NCBI RefSeq assembly: GCF_900129615.1
Contig: NZ_FQWI01000002.1
Span: forward strand, 434,001 to 498,000
From: Pectobacterium carotovorum
Lineage (GTDB): Bacteria; Pseudomonadota; Gammaproteobacteria; Enterobacterales; Enterobacteriaceae
Length of the DNA stretch: 64,000 bases
Direction: 5' to 3'
The position numbers were made by a program, and so were the translations under genes. Shown piece after piece: positions 47,572 through 56,445 of this stretch; position 1 is the first letter of the stretch, and the number at the start of each line of letters is the position of its first letter. Under the pieces are notes generated by a model that saw only the letters and a list, made by a program, of their open reading frames with translations, was not told the origin of the DNA and searched no databases.

Positions 47572-48219
47572 ATGTCAAAAAATGAACAAATGTCGGATTA
47601 CTCTCTGGCAGAGGAAATTGCGAACAGCATAAGCCACGGAATCGGTGTGATTTTAGGAATTGTAGGTCTGATTTTATTGCTGGTGCAGGCAGTCAACAAT
47701 GACGCCGGCAGCGTGGCGATTACCAGCTACAGCCTCTATGGCGGCAGCATTATCCTGTTGTTTCTGGCGTCGACGTTGTATCACGCGATTCCGTCTCAGC
47801 GTATTAAGCCGTGGCTGAAGAAATTCGATCACTGCGCCATCTATCTATTGATTGCCGGAACCTATACGCCATTTTTGCTGGTGGGGCTGGATTCGCCGCT
47901 GGCGCATGGCCTGATGGTCGTGATCTGGGGCATGGCGCTGCTGGGCGTGATTTTCAAACTGGCGTTTGCTCACCGTTTTGAAGTGCTGTCGTTGATTACC
48001 TATTTGGTGATGGGCTGGCTGTCGCTGGTGGTGATTTATCAGATGGTGATGAAGCTGGCGGCGGGAAGTGTAACGCTGCTGGCGGTGGGCGGCGTGGTGT
48101 ACACGCTAGGGGTGATTTTCTACGCCTGCAAGCGGATTCCCTATAATCACGCGATTTGGCACGGCTTTGTGTTGGGCGGCAGCGTCTGCCACTTTCTGGC
48201 GATTTATCTTTATATCTAA
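47572..48219 (+). CDS. yqfA: Hemolysin III/PAQR family membrane protein YqfA
   Basis: This 215-aa integral membrane protein has seven predicted membrane segments and matches E. coli YqfA from [14 protein letters not shown] to the end. The metal-site residues of the family are present: SHG near residue 27, [25 protein letters not shown], and the C-terminal [17 protein letters not shown]. In the eukaryotic PAQR relatives this site carries hydrolase activity. The old hemolysin name does not establish a toxin function. Starts at 47572 or 47590 are both possible. Confidence 0.9.
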   Translation: MSKNEQMSDYSLAEEIANSISHGIGVILGIVGLILLLVQAVNNDAGSVAITSYSLYGGSIILLFLASTLYHAIPSQRIKPWLKKFDHCAIYLLIAGTYTPFLLVGLDSPLAHGLMVVIWGMALLGVIFKLAFAHRFEVLSLITYLVMGWLSLVVIYQMVMKLAAGSVTLLAVGGVVYTLGVIFYACKRIPYNHAIWHGFVLGGSVCHFLAIYLYI

Positions 48220-48231
48220 TCCTGCATAAAA

Positions 48232-48256
48232 CGCATGAGCCAAGGTGGCTCATGCG
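48232..48256. terminator. Bidirectional hairpin between yqfA and ygfZ
   Basis: A perfect 10-bp stem (CGCATGAGCC with GGCTCATGCG, 5-base loop) lies between the convergent stops at 48219 and 48274. Confidence 0.65.
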
Positions 48257-48273
48257 CGGTATCACTCGTCGAA

Positions 48274-49275
48274 TTAATCCGTGATTTCATATGGCAGAGG
48301 CTGAACCGTGAGATGGCTTTCTGCATCTTCACGTACACGCAAAACGTTCTCTGCGGTAAGATCGTTATTCAGCACTGCCTGTACCCATACGTCACCGTTC
48401 TGCAATTGGCTGGCGGCCAACACGGTACCGGTACGACGCCAGTTCTCACCGAGCTGTAATTCGAGATCGTCCCCCGCCTGCGGTACCTTATTTGCCTTAC
48501 CCGCCAGCCAGTAAAGCGCGCGCTTGTTCGCACCGCGATATTTTGCCCGAGCGACCATTTCCTGACCGGTATAGCACCCTTTGCTGAAGCTAATCCCATT
48601 TAATGCCTGTAAATTAGTCGCTTGCGGGATGAACTGCGCACTGTTTGCGCTGTCAATGATGGGCTGACCTGCTTCAATATCCAGCGTCAGCCATTGACGG
48701 CTGTCATTCAGGCTGACTTTATCGCCGAGCTGTTCAAGCAGCGACGCACTGTGCTCAGGAGACAGTACCAGCAAGAAACGTTCTGCAGGATGGGCGAAAT
48801 GCAGTAAGGTAGCCCCTTCGTGCTGCACAACAGGGTGTTCAGCTTCAGGAAGCTGGCTAAATACAGAGGCCAGCAGCTCGCGGATGCCCGCACCCGCCGC
48901 GCCCAGCAGGATGGCGTTGTCGTCTGGTGCGATGGTCGTTTTCGAGAAAACGGCGTATTTTTTCAGTTCGTTAAGCTGGGCGTCGCGTAGATTACGACGC
49001 TCAATAAAAGCAAAGCCTTCGCCGTGATGGAACAGACGCAGGTTGCTCCACATTTTTCCTTTCGCGTCGCAGTGGGCGCAAAGGGTGTGCCCATCGTCAG
49101 GCAGCGCTCCGACATCCGCGGTGACCTGCCCCTGAAGATATTTGACGGTATCCGGCCCGACCATCGTGACCAGCGCCCAGTCATCCAGAGAGATGAGCGT
49201 AGCGGCCAGTTGAGCGGAAGCAAATGGGGGTTGTGATGCAAAAGGGCGTTGATGAGCCGTATGTTGATTAACCAT
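48274..49275 (-). CDS. ygfZ: Folate-binding Fe-S cluster repair/assembly protein YgfZ
   Basis: YgfZ (333 aa) is a tetrahydrofolate-binding GcvT-like protein that supports assembly or repair of certain Fe-S enzymes, including MiaB. The defining KGCYTGQE motif with its essential cysteine is near residue 235. The match to E. coli runs from LDDWALVTM to PLPYEITD. The start at 49275 was chosen because the longer frame to 49356 adds unconserved residues. It is divergent from sdhE, as in E. coli. Confidence 0.94.
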   Translation of the reverse strand: MVNQHTAHQRPFASQPPFASAQLAATLISLDDWALVTMVGPDTVKYLQGQVTADVGALPDDGHTLCAHCDAKGKMWSNLRLFHHGEGFAFIERRNLRDAQLNELKKYAVFSKTTIAPDDNAILLGAAGAGIRELLASVFSQLPEAEHPVVQHEGATLLHFAHPAERFLLVLSPEHSASLLEQLGDKVSLNDSRQWLTLDIEAGQPIIDSANSAQFIPQATNLQALNGISFSKGCYTGQEMVARAKYRGANKRALYWLAGKANKVPQAGDDLELQLGENWRRTGTVLAASQLQNGDVWVQAVLNNDLTAENVLRVREDAESHLTVQPLPYEITD

Positions 49276-49510
49276 ATAGTACAATCCTGCGCTAAGGGCG
49301 ATACCCGAATGACCTAATGGTAAAAGAGCGCTCAGGGTTTGCAAGTGGTTATTCACGCTGCGTTATTGCAGAGCACATCCTGATGCTGATGAGCGCACTC
49401 GGCGCGGCGCACGTCGGTAAACTATGTCAAAATGTTACTATTAGTTGATACCCGCTACCGGAATCGGAGTACACTAGCGGCAAGCAGCGATAACAAGGTG
49501 GACATGAAAT

Positions 49511-49777
49511 ATGGAAATCGATAATAAATCACGCATTCATTGGGCATGCCGCCGTGGTATGCGCGAATTGGATATCGCGATCATGCCGTTTTTTGAGCAT
49601 GACTATGACACACTTAATGACACTGATAAGCGCACGTTTGTACGCTTGTTACAAAGCGACGATCCCGATTTATTCAACTGGCTGATGAACCACGGTGAAC
49701 CGAAGGACGGAGAGCTGAAACGCATGATTTCCCTTATTCAGACGCGAAATAAAGACCGTGGCCCAGTGGCGATGTGA
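49511..49777 (+). CDS. sdhE: FAD assembly factor SdhE (antitoxin CptB)
   Basis: SdhE (YgfY, 88 aa) promotes covalent attachment of FAD to succinate dehydrogenase SdhA and to fumarate reductase. The conserved RGMRELD motif (RGxxE) is at residues 15-21, on the face that contacts the flavoprotein. E. coli work also describes it as CptB, antitoxin to CptA. Its last 20 bp overlap ygfX, so the two are translationally coupled. Confidence 0.95.
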   Translation: MEIDNKSRIHWACRRGMRELDIAIMPFFEHDYDTLNDTDKRTFVRLLQSDDPDLFNWLMNHGEPKDGELKRMISLIQTRNKDRGPVAM

Positions 49778-50171
49778 CCTTCGTGTTTCCTGGCGCATGC
49801 AACTGCTGTCATTGGTTGTGCATGGCCTATTAGTATTGCTCATTCTGCTGGCACCGTGGCCGGACGGCTACGCGTGGCTATGGCTATGCCTGGTCACGAT
49901 GGTGATGTTCGGTTTTATCCGTAGCCAACGGAATATTAAATCCCGACAGGGGGAAATCGTTCTGCTCAGCGAAACGACCCTGAACTGGCGGCAGCAGGAA
50001 TGGCAGATCGTTAAACGACCGTGGCTGCTGAAGAATGGCGTATTACTGTCATTACAATCGGTTAACGGTAAAGACAAGCAACAGCTGTGGCTGGCATCGG
50101 ACAGCATGGGCGATGATGAATGGCGTCACTTGCGTCAAATTCTTTTGCAGCAGAAACACTGGGCAAGATAG
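49758..50171 (+). CDS. ygfX: YgfX/CptA membrane protein
   Basis: This 137-aa protein has two hydrophobic helices (about residues 12-55) and a soluble C-terminal part ending in [11 protein letters not shown]. It corresponds to E. coli YgfX (CptA), described as a toxin acting on FtsZ and MreB and, in Serratia, as a membrane partner of SdhE that affects pigment production. The start is the GTG at 49758 inside sdhE, giving [13 protein letters not shown], which matches E. coli MVLWQSDLRVSWR. Confidence 0.9.
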   Translation: MAQWRCDLRVSWRMQLLSLVVHGLLVLLILLAPWPDGYAWLWLCLVTMVMFGFIRSQRNIKSRQGEIVLLSETTLNWRQQEWQIVKRPWLLKNGVLLSLQSVNGKDKQQLWLASDSMGDDEWRHLRQILLQQKHWAR

Positions 50172-50239
50172 CAGCGCGTTGGACATGTTTTTATTCGGTC
50201 ATCGTTTGGCCGTGCTTTGAAATTGATTGGATATAACTG

Positions 50240-51175
50240 ATGACTAAGCCCGCAGTGCAAAAAAATGGTCTGCACCCTCGTAATCGCCATCGCGACCGTT
50301 ATGATTTTCCCGCGCTCAAACAGAGCTATCCTGCGCTTATCCCGTTTGTAAAGGTGAATGCCTACGGTGATGAGTCCGTGGACTTTGCCAATCCCGAGGC
50401 GGTGAAAACGCTGAATCAGGCGCTGTTGCAGCATTTTTATCAGATTGAGCACTGGACGATTCCTGAGGGCTTTCTGTGCCCGCCGATTCCTGGTCGCGCC
50501 GACTATATCCACCATCTGGCTGACTTGCTGGCGGAAGATAACCGTTCGGTGGTACCGCGCGATGCATCCGTGCTGGATGTCGGCTGCGGTGCCAACTGCA
50601 TTTACCCGCTGATTGGGCATCGCGAGTACGGCTGGCGTTTTACCGGCAGCGAGATCAATCCGCAAGCGATGAAAGCGGCCAATGAGACCATTGAAGCCAA
50701 TCCCGGTTTGAATCGGTCGATTCGCCTGCGACGTCAGAAGAACAGTAAAGCAATACTGGCGGGCATCATTCACAAGAACGACACGTTTGATGCCGTCATG
50801 TGCAATCCTCCGTTCCATGCTTCCGCTGAGGATGCTCGTCAGGGATCGCAGCGCAAACTGCATAATCTGGGGCTGGATAAGCGCTCACCGCTGAATTTTG
50901 GCGGCCAGCAGGATGAGCTGTGGTGTGAAGGTGGCGAGTCCGCTTTTATTGGTCAGATGATCAAAGAGAGCGCCGGTTTTGCCCGTCAGTGCCTGTGGTT
51001 TACGTCGCTGGTGTCACGTAAAGAGAACCTGCCGGAGATTTATCGCGCGCTGGAAGCGGTTGACGTGGAGAAGGTCAGAACGATAGATATGGCGCAAGGC
51101 CAGAAGCAAAGCCGCTTTGTGGCGTGGAGCTTCCTTGATACCGCTGCGCGTACCCGCTGGTTACAAAAGCGCTAA
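50240..51175 (+). CDS. rlmF: 23S rRNA (adenine1618-N6)-methyltransferase
   Basis: RlmF (YbiN, 311 aa) methylates N6 of A1618 in 23S rRNA. The SAM site [16 protein letters not shown] is near residue 113, and the catalytic NPPF motif is MCNPPFHAS near residue 190. The family-specific [13 protein letters not shown] start and [14 protein letters not shown] segment are conserved. E. coli has this gene elsewhere (near dps), so the neighbourhood differs. It is followed by a terminator hairpin. Confidence 0.94.
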   Translation: MTKPAVQKNGLHPRNRHRDRYDFPALKQSYPALIPFVKVNAYGDESVDFANPEAVKTLNQALLQHFYQIEHWTIPEGFLCPPIPGRADYIHHLADLLAEDNRSVVPRDASVLDVGCGANCIYPLIGHREYGWRFTGSEINPQAMKAANETIEANPGLNRSIRLRRQKNSKAILAGIIHKNDTFDAVMCNPPFHASAEDARQGSQRKLHNLGLDKRSPLNFGGQQDELWCEGGESAFIGQMIKESAGFARQCLWFTSLVSRKENLPEIYRALEAVDVEKVRTIDMAQGQKQSRFVAWSFLDTAARTRWLQKR

Positions 51176-51203
51176 GCGACTTCAACCTCTGCGGATATCA
51201 ATA

Positions 51204-51236
51204 TTCGCGGATGCCGGTCACAACGGTATCCGCGAA
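51204..51236. terminator. Bidirectional terminator between rlmF and the lipoprotein gene
   Basis: A 13-bp stem with one G-T pair (TTCGCGGATGCCG with CGGTATCCGCGAA, 7-base loop) is followed on the plus strand by CGTTTTAC. It ends 5 bp before the stop of the convergent gene. Confidence 0.65.
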
Positions 51237-51240
51237 CGTT

Positions 51241-51564
51241 TTACTCAACGGTAACCGTATCCGGTTCCTGTTTGACCACCTTCAACGACGTACCCTGAAT
51301 CGCCATAAACACCGCTTCCCGTCTGGTTAAATAACCTTTAACGGGATGCGGTTTAATCGCGCCCGTCAGCGTGGTATCGGTGATGATACCGCAACCCGTC
51401 GCGTGCGCGATTTGCTGCGCGGTCTCATCAAACCTTGAGAAATCGATAGCGTAATATTGCGGTACATCGCATTTCCCGCCCAGATTTCTGGCGTATTCCT
51501 GCGTGCCTGTTTGAGCGCACCCGGCAAGCAACAATCCTGTGACTGCTATGAGTAACATTTTCAT
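51241..51564 (-). CDS. Small lipoprotein with STN-like domain
   Basis: This 107-aa protein has a lipoprotein signal peptide with lipobox LLAGC (Cys16). The rest, from about residue 43, resembles the STN domain of secretins and TonB receptors: AQQIAHATGCGIITD followed by VKGYLTRREAVFMAIQGTSLKV. STN domains usually sit at the N-terminus of large outer-membrane proteins; a stand-alone lipid-anchored one is unusual. The start follows AGGAG at good spacing. Function is unknown; fldB lies 28 bp upstream on the same strand, so the two may be cotranscribed. Confidence 0.75.
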   Translation of the reverse strand: MKMLLIAVTGLLLAGCAQTGTQEYARNLGGKCDVPQYYAIDFSRFDETAQQIAHATGCGIITDTTLTGAIKPHPVKGYLTRREAVFMAIQGTSLKVVKQEPDTVTVE

Positions 51565-51592
51565 CGTGCTTACTCCTGTCGGTTCATACTAT

Positions 51593-52111
51593 TTACAGTA
51601 GTGATGACATCTCTTGCAGGATTTGTTCGCACCACTGTTCCAGCCGTTCATCGCTGAGATCGTATTGATTCACTTCGTCCAGCGCCAGCCCGACAAAGTG
51701 TTTGCCGTCGGCGGTCAGCGGTTTCGGACTGGTGAAGTCGTAGCCCTCTATTGACCAATATCCAATAAATGTGACACCCAGTGGCAGCAGTTGGTCATGC
51801 AGCATGCCCAGCGCATCAAGGAACCATTCGCTATAGCCAAGCTGGTCGCCCATACCGTAGAGCGCGACGACTTTACCTTTGAGGTTTAGCGTCGCTAATT
51901 GACCCCAGATGTTCTCCCAGTCTTCCTGAATCTCACCGAAATCCCAGGTGGGGATGCCGAGAATCAGCGTACTGTAATCTTCCATACGTTGAGGGTCGAC
52001 ATCCTTAACGTTGTGCAGATCTACCAGTTCTTCGCCCAGAATGTCGCGAATTTTTTCCGCCGCCATTTCGGTGTAGCAGGTGCTTGAGCCGTAAAACAGA
52101 CCGATTTTCAT
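51593..52111 (-). CDS. fldB: Flavodoxin 2
   Basis: FldB (172 aa) is a long-chain flavodoxin that carries electrons with FMN. The phosphate loop of the FMN site is YGSSTCYTE at residues 8-16, and the flavin-stacking loops are TWDFGE near residue 55 and [13 protein letters not shown] near residue 94. The sequence follows E. coli FldB rather than FldA. In E. coli it belongs to the SoxRS regulon and lies beside xerD; here xerD is 2.6 kb away with two genes inserted. Confidence 0.95.
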   Translation of the reverse strand: MKIGLFYGSSTCYTEMAAEKIRDILGEELVDLHNVKDVDPQRMEDYSTLILGIPTWDFGEIQEDWENIWGQLATLNLKGKVVALYGMGDQLGYSEWFLDALGMLHDQLLPLGVTFIGYWSIEGYDFTSPKPLTADGKHFVGLALDEVNQYDLSDERLEQWCEQILQEMSSLL

Positions 52112-52450
52112 ACTGTCTATAAGTCCATGATTTAATTATTTTTTACAATCAATGCGTTGATTCAGTCTCTGCGCAGCGATGTCACTGCCTAAAGGCGACA
52201 AGTCCATCGTTCATTTGCAGCAGAAAACAGGCAATGGGTGCCATATTCGATGATATTGAGGTCTTTTACAATCGCTGGTGAAACACGCGGTGCGGAACTA
52301 TTGGCTTAAATGGAGGGGGAAATAATCGTATTGGGGGGATGATTTCAGAGGGAAGAACATCTCTCATTACAAGATTCAGGATCTCTGCATTAGCACACCC
52401 GCGTAGATGTCGAGTGTGCTAACGAGGAGAACTCATGGCAACACGAACGC
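52112..52450. other. Intergenic region with an inverted repeat
   Basis: No convincing gene is seen in these 339 bp. TAGCACAC (52391-52398) and GTGTGCTA (52414-52421) form a perfect 8-bp inverted repeat downstream of the hotdog gene and may be its terminator, though no T-run follows on the minus strand. Confidence 0.45.
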
Positions 52451-52837
52451 TTAAAGTGCTAACGCATTCGTTACCGCTTCCGGCATTGATGGTCGACCAT
52501 TGGTCAGGCACGTGGCGACAAACGTGGCTTCTGCGTAAGTGACGCCGCCAACCTTGATGTGCTGAACGAAATTGACACGGTTACGTTTTTCGTTCTTTTC
52601 CAACTGGCAGGTCACTTCTAATCGATCGCCTTTTTGCAGGCTTTTACGGAAGCGCAGCGTGTACTCCAGTACCATGTAAATCTTTCCCTGCTTGAACTCT
52701 TCTTCAATATCAATGCCCAGCGCCTCTTTCATAAAGGCATGGCGCGTCCACTCCATGTAAAACGGGTAGTAGAGGCCGTCGACGACGCCCTGAAAGTCGA
52801 TATGACTGTCCTCAACGTCATAATGTTTTGAAAACAT
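52451..52837 (-). CDS. Hotdog-fold acyl-CoA thioesterase (YbgC/4HBT-like)
   Basis: This 128-aa protein has the 4-hydroxybenzoyl-CoA thioesterase/YbgC layout. The active-site helix region reads VEDSHIDFQGVVDGLYYPFYMEWTR (residues 8-32), with Asp in the usual catalytic place, and the strands EYTLRFRKSLQKGDRLEVTCQLEK follow. It should hydrolyse an acyl-CoA or related thioester. The substrate is unknown and no acyl pathway genes adjoin. Confidence 0.8.
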   Translation of the reverse strand: MFSKHYDVEDSHIDFQGVVDGLYYPFYMEWTRHAFMKEALGIDIEEEFKQGKIYMVLEYTLRFRKSLQKGDRLEVTCQLEKNEKRNRVNFVQHIKVGGVTYAEATFVATCLTNGRPSMPEAVTNALAL

Positions 52838-53044
52838 TTTTGCATCCTAATTTGATTGTTGTACCGAACGGATTTGTTACACCGATAGGCCTGTTGGTAT
52901 ACCTCACTTAATTGGCCTGGTAAATGCGAAAATGTATCAAAGTGATAATAACTAGAGGTTATTATCTGAGTGGGGATGAACGGTTTGGTGATATCGTGAA
53001 AAAGGGAAGGAGTAGTGAGGGCCGTAGCCCACACTGAAGGGACA

Positions 53045-54373
53045 TTATCCCAGGGACTGGTGACGCGTTTCCTTGGTTGCCAGCAGCGCGATCAGCGTCA
53101 GCGATGCCATAGCAGCCAGATAAACGCCGACATAGAACAGGCCGTAATTGGCCGTCAGCCACGCGGCGATATACGGTGCGACTGATGCGCCCAGAATCGA
53201 CGAGACGTTATAGGAGAATGATGCGCCTGTGTAGCGCACTTCCGTCGGGAACAGTTCCGGCAGCAGAGCGCCCATCGGGCCGAACGTTAGCCCCATGATG
53301 CTCAGACCCAGCACCAGGAAGCCCATCACCAGCGCCTGATTACCTGAACCGAGCATATAAGGGAACAGCATAGCGAAGACGATCATGAGGCAGGTGATGG
53401 TAATCATGGTCTTACGGCGGCCAAAAGCATCCGCCAGATAGCCCGCTACCGGCACCATCAGACCAAAGCCGATCACCGCAATCATCAGCATCAACAGGAA
53501 ACTGTTACGCGAGAAGCCAAGCCCCTTAGGTTCTGGCGTCGTACCGTACGTCATGGAGTAAACGGTCATGATGTAGAACAGCGTGTAGGTCGCCAGCATG
53601 ATGAAGGTGCCGAGGATCGTGACTTTCATATGCTTGCTGAGCAGCGTGCCCAGCGGCATACGCACCTGCTTACCGGCTTTGACTGCTTTGGTAAAGACCG
53701 GGGCTTCATGCAGAGAGATACGGACATACAGGCCAACCAGCACCAGTGCGGCGGACGCGACGAACGGCACACGCCAGCCCCAGGTCATGAACTGCTCTTC
53801 CGTCAGCAGCCAGGACAACAGCAGGAAGGTGCCGTTAGCGAAGAAGAAGCCAATCGGTGCGCCAAGCTGGGGGAACGACCCATACAGCGCACGTTTATGG
53901 GACGGGGCATTTTCGGTCGCCAGCAGCGCCGCGCCGCCCCATTCACCGCCCAGACCCAGACCCTGGCCGAAGCGCGCCAGTGCCAGCAGAATCGGTGCAA
54001 AAATACCAATGGTTTCGTAGGTCGGTAACAGCCCAATCAGAACGGTTGAAATCCCCATGGTCAGCAGAGAAGCGACCAGCGTGACTTTACGTCCGACGCG
54101 GTCACCAAAGTGACCGAAGACTGCCGAGCCAATAGGGCGAGCCACAAAGGCAATCGCAAAGGTGGCGAGCGACTGTAGCGTCGCAGCAGTCGGATCGCCT
54201 TGTGGGAAGAAAATGTGCGGGAAAATCAGCACCGCAGCGGTAGCATAGATATAAAAATCGAAAAATTCGATAGCGGTGCCAATTAATGACGCAACAATCA
54301 CTTTGTTGCGTGAGTTTACGGGTGGCGCTTCCGCTTCGGCATCGAGAGTGGGAGTGATGGTGGTGGCTTGCAT
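53045..54373 (-). CDS. MFS transporter, metabolite:H+ symporter (MHS) family
   Basis: This 442-aa 12-helix transporter belongs to the MHS family (ProP, KgtP, ShiA). Family marks are the cytoplasmic loop GHFGDRVGRKVTL near residue 90, the LGLGGEWGGAALL helix, and the second-half loop AGYLADAFGRRKTM near residue 310. Substrates of this family are small carboxylates or osmolytes; it cannot be decided here. It stands alone with about 200 bp on its 3' side and 311 bp on its 5' side. Confidence 0.86.
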   Translation of the reverse strand: MQATTITPTLDAEAEAPPVNSRNKVIVASLIGTAIEFFDFYIYATAAVLIFPHIFFPQGDPTAATLQSLATFAIAFVARPIGSAVFGHFGDRVGRKVTLVASLLTMGISTVLIGLLPTYETIGIFAPILLALARFGQGLGLGGEWGGAALLATENAPSHKRALYGSFPQLGAPIGFFFANGTFLLLSWLLTEEQFMTWGWRVPFVASAALVLVGLYVRISLHEAPVFTKAVKAGKQVRMPLGTLLSKHMKVTILGTFIMLATYTLFYIMTVYSMTYGTTPEPKGLGFSRNSFLLMLMIAVIGFGLMVPVAGYLADAFGRRKTMITITCLMIVFAMLFPYMLGSGNQALVMGFLVLGLSIMGLTFGPMGALLPELFPTEVRYTGASFSYNVSSILGASVAPYIAAWLTANYGLFYVGVYLAAMASLTLIALLATKETRHQSLG

Positions 54374-54684
54374 AATGTTTCTTTATTTTAACAACACGAA
54401 CAGCCATTCTACGCACAGAAAAATCGGCTTTTCAACGTTGATTCAGTAAGGTCAATGCCAGTAGACACGCGGCTTCAAGGAGCCTGTTCCAATATATTGT
54501 CGATACATAAAATATAATGTGCCGTAGCCTTATTTTTGCCGGAGAATGTTATGGTGATGTTGATGTTCGCGGAATATGTGAGATTACGCACAATTCTGTT
54601 TACGAGAGAAGGCGGACCTGATGAAGGTGTAAAGTCGCCGCTTCATCGGCATAATATTGCCAATCAGTGAAGAAGGACACGGCG
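54374..54684. other. Divergent MFS/xerD intergenic region
   Basis: This 311-bp region must contain promoters for both divergent genes. A TATAAT at 54513-54518 lacks a matching -35. No small gene or repeat was recognised. Confidence 0.45.
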
Positions 54685-55584
54685 ATGCAAGAACACGATC
54701 AGGCGCTTATTGAACAGTTTCTCGATGCGCTGTGGCTGGAAAGAAATCTGGCAGAGAATACGCTGGCCTCTTATCGGCTGGATCTGCGAACGCTCGCGGA
54801 GTGGCTTGCACATCATGAGAACGGTTTGCTACAGGTGCAGTCGCTCGATCTTCAGGCGTTTCTCGCTGACAGAGTCGAGGGGGGCTACAAGGCGACCAGC
54901 TCGGCTCGCTTGCTGAGCGCGATGCGCCGCTTCTTTCAGTACCTTTATCGGGAAAAGCTTCGTAGCGACGATCCGAGTGCTGTGCTGTCATCGCCAAAAC
55001 TGCCACAGCGTCTACCCAAAGATTTGAGCGAGGCGCAGGTTGATGCGTTGCTAAACGCCCCAAGCATTGAACAACCGTTGGAATTACGCGATAAGGCCAT
55101 GCTTGAGGTATTGTATGCGACGGGGCTGCGTGTTTCCGAGCTGGTCAGTTTGACGATGAGTGATGTCAGCCTGCGGCAGGGCGTGGTGCGCGTGCTGGGG
55201 AAAGGCAATAAAGAACGGCTGGTGCCGCTCGGTGAAGAAGCGGTGTACTGGATCGAGTATTATCTGGAACATGGTCGCCCGTGGTTGCTAAATGGGCAGA
55301 CGCTGGATGTGCTGTTTCCCAGCAGTCGCGCACGGCAAATGACGCGCCAGACGTTCTGGCATCGCATCAAGCATTATGCGGTGCTGGCGTCCATCGACAG
55401 CGAAAAGCTCTCGCCGCACGTCTTGCGCCACGCGTTTGCGACCCATTTATTGAACCACGGCGCGGATTTACGGGTCGTACAGATGCTCTTGGGGCACAGC
55501 GATCTTTCCACGACGCAGATTTACACCCATGTCGCGACGGAGCGGCTGAAGCAGCTGCATCAGCAGCACCATCCGCGCGCATAG
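54685..55584 (+). CDS. xerD: Tyrosine recombinase XerD
   Basis: XerD (299 aa) acts with XerC at dif to resolve chromosome dimers under FtsK control. The catalytic residues are in place: Arg in TGLRVSEL near residue 148, Lys in GKGNKERL, His and Arg in HVLRHAFATH, His in LGHSDLSTTQ and the nucleophile Tyr in IYTHVATERL. The start at 54685 (MQEHDQALIEQF) follows GAAGGA; the frame opens six codons earlier. It begins the xerD-dsbC-recJ-prfB-lysS series conserved in E. coli. Confidence 0.96.
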   Translation: MQEHDQALIEQFLDALWLERNLAENTLASYRLDLRTLAEWLAHHENGLLQVQSLDLQAFLADRVEGGYKATSSARLLSAMRRFFQYLYREKLRSDDPSAVLSSPKLPQRLPKDLSEAQVDALLNAPSIEQPLELRDKAMLEVLYATGLRVSELVSLTMSDVSLRQGVVRVLGKGNKERLVPLGEEAVYWIEYYLEHGRPWLLNGQTLDVLFPSSRARQMTRQTFWHRIKHYAVLASIDSEKLSPHVLRHAFATHLLNHGADLRVVQMLLGHSDLSTTQIYTHVATERLKQLHQQHHPRA

Positions 55585-55722
55585 GGATAACGTAACCACC
55601 AAGTCATTATACAGAGTAACAGGATGTTATCTGGCTGGCGGGATTTCCCGCTTACTATCACAGCGCATTGGTACAATGCTATTTTGCTACGAACCATGTT
55701 GCGAAAACACAGGATTGATGAA

Positions 55723-56439
55723 ATGAAAAAAGGGTTATTACTGCTTTCTTTGCTGGTGGCCACGGCGACCAATTTTGCACACGCCGATGATGCTGCGATC
55801 AAGCAGACGTTGACGCGTCTGGATATGCAAGGGGCGGAAATCCTGCCTTCGCCGATGGTGGGTATGAAAACCGTCATTACCGATAGCGGTGTGCTGTACA
55901 TCAGCGAAGACGGCAAGCATTTGCTGCAAGGCCCGCTTTACGACGTGAGCGGCACCATGCCGGTTAACACCACTAATAAAATCCTGATCGGCAAGCTGGA
56001 TGCGCTACAGGAACAGATGATTGTTTATAAAGCCGCGCAGGAAAAACACGTTATCACCGTGTTCACCGACATCACCTGCGGCTATTGCCACAAACTGCAT
56101 GAACAGATGAAAGACTACAACGCGCTAGGCATTACCGTGCGCTATCTGGCCTTCCCGCGTCAGGGCATGAAATCGCCAGCAGCGAAAGATATGCAGTCCA
56201 TCTGGTGCGTGGCCGATCGCAATAAAGCGTTTGATAGCGCGATGAAGGGCGACGCGATCTCGGCAGCAACGTGCAAAACCGATATCGCCGCGCATTACCA
56301 ACTGGGCATCCAGTTTGGCGTGCAGGGCACCCCTGCCATCGTGCTGCAAGACGGTATGGTCGTACCGGGATATCAAGGGCCGAAAGAGATGCTGGCGATG
56401 CTGGAAGCACACAAAGCCTCGAAAAAAACCGGCGGTTAA
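55723..56439 (+). CDS. dsbC: Periplasmic thiol:disulfide isomerase DsbC
   Basis: DsbC (238 aa) rearranges wrong disulfides in periplasmic proteins and is kept reduced by DsbD. A signal peptide (cleavage after NFAHA, near residue 20) is followed by the dimerisation domain and a thioredoxin domain with the CGYC active site near residue 118. A second cysteine pair (WCVADRN...ATCKTD) matches the structural disulfide of E. coli DsbC. The start at 55723 exposes the signal peptide. RecJ begins 6 bp later. Confidence 0.95.
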   Translation: MKKGLLLLSLLVATATNFAHADDAAIKQTLTRLDMQGAEILPSPMVGMKTVITDSGVLYISEDGKHLLQGPLYDVSGTMPVNTTNKILIGKLDALQEQMIVYKAAQEKHVITVFTDITCGYCHKLHEQMKDYNALGITVRYLAFPRQGMKSPAAKDMQSIWCVADRNKAFDSAMKGDAISAATCKTDIAAHYQLGIQFGVQGTPAIVLQDGMVVPGYQGPKEMLAMLEAHKASKKTGG

Positions 56440-56445
56440 TGCTAC

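Noticed and set aside
52435-52542. A 35-codon plus-strand frame with a good AGGAG ribosome site
   Set aside because: It runs antisense into the thioesterase gene, has no similarity that I recognise, and one Shine-Dalgarno match is weak evidence at this length.
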